This document shows, one piece after another, positions 32,989-35,225 of a DNA stretch of 35,225 bases. Position 1 is the stretch's first letter. Every line of letters begins with the position of its first letter. This DNA is from Lachnospiraceae bacterium UBA5895 (lineage in GTDB: Bacteria; Bacillota; Clostridia; Lachnospirales; Lachnospiraceae), in the NCBI GenBank assembly GCA_002431915.1, contig DJEP01000010.1, positions 81,237-116,461 on the forward strand, written 5' to 3'. Both the position numbers and the translations under genes were made by a program. Under the pieces are notes generated by a model. The model made no database searches, was not told the DNA's origin, and saw nothing but the letters and a program-made list of their open reading frames with translations.

Positions 32989-33756
32989 TTAACACAGGTC
33001 AAGCAGCCAGGCAATGGTATTTTGTTCCCCATCTATGCAATACAGGTCTGCTTTTTGCTGAAATAAGACAATCCTTCGGAAAGGATTCCTGATAATAGAA
33101 GGGAAACGATTCCCCTCTCCAATCTCCAGCAGCACCATTTTATGATTCATCGTATTCTGCAGCCAGGTCTGGTAAGTTGTCCAGTTCTCCAGATATCCCT
33201 TCTCGTCATACCTTCCCGCGTATACATTGTTCAGAATCCTGTTTTTTCCGCATTTCGGGCATTTCCCAAGGTCAGGAAGCAAAAATTTTCCTGTCCGCAG
33301 CTCTTCATAGCAGCGTTGTAAATTTTCTCTGTCTGTCACTGTAACCTCTGAAATTCCTTCCTCACATCCGTCCGGACATTGCTTTTTACGAAAGTCACCG
33401 CAGGGTGCTACATAACGATCCTTTTTTAACAACATCTTTTTCCAGGGAATCTGCACAGGTATCGGACTGGTGGAGGACGATACCACGAAATAACTTTTTT
33501 TCTCCAACAGGGAAGCCAGATTCTCAAGTCCCTGCCGGATCTCTTCCTCCATTTTGGGGAGTTGCTGTTCCCGGAGTTGCTCTTCTACGTAAGGTAGAAG
33601 CCATAATGCGTTATTTCCCTGTAATTGTTCCCGCATTTTCCCGTACTCCGGGCTGCCTGCCAGGAAGTTTTCCATATCAAACTCCTGTCCCAGACCTACT
33701 AATACATATTCGGCTTCCTCTATTTTTTGAAGGATTTCTTTTGTTCTGTCATCCAT
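32989..33756 (-). CDS. Divergent sirtuin-like (SirTM-related) protein
   Basis: 255 residues. The order of segments matches class M sirtuins: an N-terminal hydrophobic strand and Gly loop (EYVLVGLGQEF, 15-25) where sirtuins have GAG; CGDFRKKQCPDGC, like the QGDY..FQC..PC segment with the first zinc cysteines; CPKCGKNRILNNVYAGRYD for the second cysteine pair and NLR-like loop; and VLLEIGEGNRFPSIIRNPF for the LELGVGxNTPxIIxxPF segment. The canonical NAD-binding GAG and the usual active-site residue are not conserved, so it may be inactive or changed in chemistry. SirTM enzymes ADP-ribosylate proteins and usually pair with a macrodomain gene; none is here. It heads the unit leading to hisHF and ung. 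Confidence 0.62.
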   Translation of the reverse strand: MDDRTKEILQKIEEAEYVLVGLGQEFDMENFLAGSPEYGKMREQLQGNNALWLLPYVEEQLREQQLPKMEEEIRQGLENLASLLEKKSYFVVSSSTSPIPVQIPWKKMLLKKDRYVAPCGDFRKKQCPDGCEEGISEVTVTDRENLQRCYEELRTGKFLLPDLGKCPKCGKNRILNNVYAGRYDEKGYLENWTTYQTWLQNTMNHKMVLLEIGEGNRFPSIIRNPFRRIVLFQQKADLYCIDGEQNTIAWLLDLC

Positions 33757-33792
33757 TTTATCTGCTCCGATATTACATATTACGATTACAAG

Positions 33793-33820
33793 AAAAGGCT
33801 GGGACTATCCCAGCCTTTTT
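33793..33820. terminator. Terminator after cheV
   Basis: AAAAGGCTGGGA and TCCCAGCCTTTTT form a near-perfect stem with a 3-base loop; T-rich on both strands. It lies between the cheV stop and the sirtuin-like gene. Confidence 0.88.
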
Positions 33821-33834
33821 GCTTTCTAAATGCC

Positions 33835-34746
33835 TTATCTGTCCAAATGTTTCTCTGCTACCAGTTCATCTACGATTCTTACCAGATTACCGATCTCCGG
33901 CTTGGAGAGCTGTGCATCTGCTCCAAGGGCCTCTCCCTTTCTCTTCATATCATCGTTCACCAGGGAAGAGAAAATAATTACGGGAATATCCTTGGTTGCA
34001 TCGTCTGTTTTAATCAGCTTGGTCAATCTGTGTCCGTCCATCTCAGGCATTTCAATATCCGTAATGATGCAACGGACATGCTGGTCCAGGGTTCCGTCTT
34101 CCTTACACTGTGTAATCACATCGTATGCCTTCTGTCCGTTCTCTGTATGAATCAGATTCACATAACCGGCTGCTTTCAAGGAGTCAACGATCAGCTTGTT
34201 CAATAACGGTGAATCCTCTGCTATCAGGATAGGCACGGAACTTCTGGTACGCTCACCCAGCTCATTCAGTTCAGACATCTTAAGTCCTGTCTCAGGATTG
34301 ATATCGGATACGATCTTCTCAAAGTCCAAAATGATGATTAGTTTGTCATTCTTCTTAATAATACCGGTGGCAACACTCTCATCTGCTGCGGAAATTGTGA
34401 TATCCGGCTTAATAATATCTCTCCAACTGACTCTGTGAATGCCAAGTACTGTCTCTACATGGAATGCAATATCCAGTTTGTTGAAATTGGTAACGATGAA
34501 CAGACCCTTTTTCTCGGATTCTCCGCGTCCCAGACAATTCTTCAGATCAATGGCAGTAATCATTGTATCTCTCGGCATAAAAATACCTTCAATACTGGGA
34601 TGTGAATTGGGGACCGGTGTCACCGGCTGATAGGTAATGATCTCTTTGATCTTAGCAACATTGATTCCGTAAGAATTACCTGCCAGGGTGAATTCCAGAA
34701 TCTCTAATTCGTTTGTTCCGTTTTCAAGTAAAATCTTAGTATCCAT
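33835..34746 (-). CDS. cheV: CheV-type chemotaxis coupling protein (CheW + receiver)
   Basis: 303 residues. A CheW-like domain (about 1-165) contains EILEFTLAGNSYGINVAKIKEI and the PSIEGIFMPRD region; a receiver domain (about 178-303) has the acidic pair in ILIAEDSP, phospho-acceptor Asp in CIITDIEMPEMDG and Lys in QLSKPE. CheV couples chemoreceptors to CheA and acts as an adaptation or phosphate sink. No other che or fli genes adjoin it; it is a single-gene unit between a promoter at 34838 and a terminator at 33793. The start at 34746 (MDTKIL) follows AGGAG; an upstream ATG at 34815 is not supported. Confidence 0.93.
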   Translation of the reverse strand: MDTKILLENGTNELEILEFTLAGNSYGINVAKIKEIITYQPVTPVPNSHPSIEGIFMPRDTMITAIDLKNCLGRGESEKKGLFIVTNFNKLDIAFHVETVLGIHRVSWRDIIKPDITISAADESVATGIIKKNDKLIIILDFEKIVSDINPETGLKMSELNELGERTRSSVPILIAEDSPLLNKLIVDSLKAAGYVNLIHTENGQKAYDVITQCKEDGTLDQHVRCIITDIEMPEMDGHRLTKLIKTDDATKDIPVIIFSSLVNDDMKRKGEALGADAQLSKPEIGNLVRIVDELVAEKHLDR

Positions 34747-34837
34747 ACTTACTCCTATGCCCTTCCCACTGCTTTTGTTCTGTATTTCGTATATTTTCAA
34801 AAGTCTGCTTTGCAAACCTTTCCTACGCTCTTTGTTA

Positions 34838-34843
34838 ATTATA
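34838..34843 (-). promoter_or_regulatory. Extended -10 promoter of cheV
   Basis: TGTTATAAT is a perfect extended -10; the nearest -35-like box, TTGTTT, is 19 bp upstream. The leader is about 85 bases. Confidence 0.6.
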
Positions 34844-34887
34844 ACATATTTTTCTAAAAAAGAAACAATTATCTGAAATTAATGCAT

Positions 34888-34914
34888 AAAAAAACGATAG
34901 CTGTGTGCTATCGT
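34888..34914 (-). terminator. Terminator of the rRNA operon
   Basis: ACGATAGC and GCTATCGT form an 8-bp stem around ACACA, followed by seven T on the minus strand, about 95 bases after the 23S end. The stretch 34915-35009 contains TGTTCGGTTTTGAAGG-like post-rRNA sequence but no 5S gene. Confidence 0.88.
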
Positions 34915-35009
34915 CCTTATCTCTGATTTTGTTTATTCCTTCAAAACCGAACACTGAAATCTGAATCTCTATACCCTAACTTACATCCTTACCTATCCAA
35001 AACCTCTGG

Positions 35010-35225
35010 TCAAGCCCTCGACCGATTAGTAAATGTCAGCTGAACACTTTGCAGTGCTTACACCTCATTCCTATCTACCTCGTAGTCTTCAAGGGGTCTT
35101 ACTCATTTCTGAGGGATATCTCATCTTGAGGGGGGCTTCACGCTTAGATGCCTTCAGCGTTTATCCCTTCCGGACTTGGCTACTCTGCCATGGCTCTGAT
35201 AGCCAACAGATACACCAGTGGTCCG
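35010..35225 (-). rRNA. 23S rRNA, 3' end (partial)
   Basis: The reverse complement matches the conserved 3' terminal domain of bacterial 23S rRNA: CGGACCACTGGTGTATCTG at the window edge, then GGCTATCAGAGCCATGGCAG, AAGGGATAAACGCTGAA, GCATCTAAG, and the end GGTCGAGGGCTTGACC. About 216 bases are inside the window; the exact 3' end is within a few bases of 35010. Confidence 0.95.

Noticed and set aside
1..35225. CRISPR array, prophage, integrase or intact insertion sequence
   Set aside because: No regularly spaced repeats of about 30 bases and no transposase, integrase or phage structural motifs were seen on either strand.

Overview
The window looks like a chromosomal segment of a Lachnospiraceae-type Clostridium relative (low-to-moderate GC Firmicute). 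The evidence is strong AGGAGG-type ribosome binding sites, a T-box-controlled trp operon, the one-step diaminopimelate dehydrogenase route to lysine, a PPi-type phosphofructokinase, pta-ackA fermentation genes, a CheV protein (so probably a motile lineage), and a zf-HC2/polA/coaE/FtsA-like/MBL gene string. I infer this taxonomy from gene content; no search was run. Almost everything is on the minus strand. The plus strand carries only tmcAL, a tRNA-Leu and a 23-codon peptide gene.

Left to right: (1) 1-4350, the head of a tryptophan operon read leftward from a clear sigma-A promoter through a T-box leader with a UGG specifier candidate, then trpE, a fused trpGD and trpC (runs off the window). 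(2) 4398-8470, a four-gene signalling unit: an anchored protein with two Ca-binding-like DxDxDG loops, an OmpR-type regulator, a histidine kinase and an unknown anchored protein. (3) 8514-13830, central carbon genes: pfk, ackA and pta, with tmcAL (acetate-using tRNA cytidine acetylation) divergent from pta. (4) 13830-15480, an AT-rich scar holding a PTS IIC gene broken by several frameshifts and a stop. (5) 15475-17350, a UPF0210 protein with its ACT-domain partner. (6) 17359-24068, WalJ-like MBL hydrolase, a long FtsA-like protein, coaE, polA and a small zf-HC2 membrane protein, read leftward as one tight string. (7) 24193-24632, tRNA-Leu(CAA) and an isolated 23-residue Cys/Phe-rich peptide gene with its own RBS and terminator. 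(8) 24653-29080, S66 LD-carboxypeptidase-like protein, a structured repeat element, lysA, ddh and a TrmB-type regulator. (9) 29110-33756, a sirtuin-like protein, a highly charged single-pass protein with FliM-like short motifs, hisH, hisF and ung. (10) 33793-34843, cheV alone. (11) 34888-35225, the 3' end of a 23S rRNA gene followed by a terminator, with no 5S between them.

Most of the window is ordinary housekeeping. The least explained parts, and my best candidates for something undescribed, are the Cys-rich micro-peptide locus with its tandem 11-bp repeats, the multivalent FliM-like charged membrane protein beside a divergent sirtuin, the DxDxDG-protein two-component unit, the three beta-grasp-like tails of the FtsA paralog, and the AGGAGG-containing repeat element between lysA and the S66 gene.
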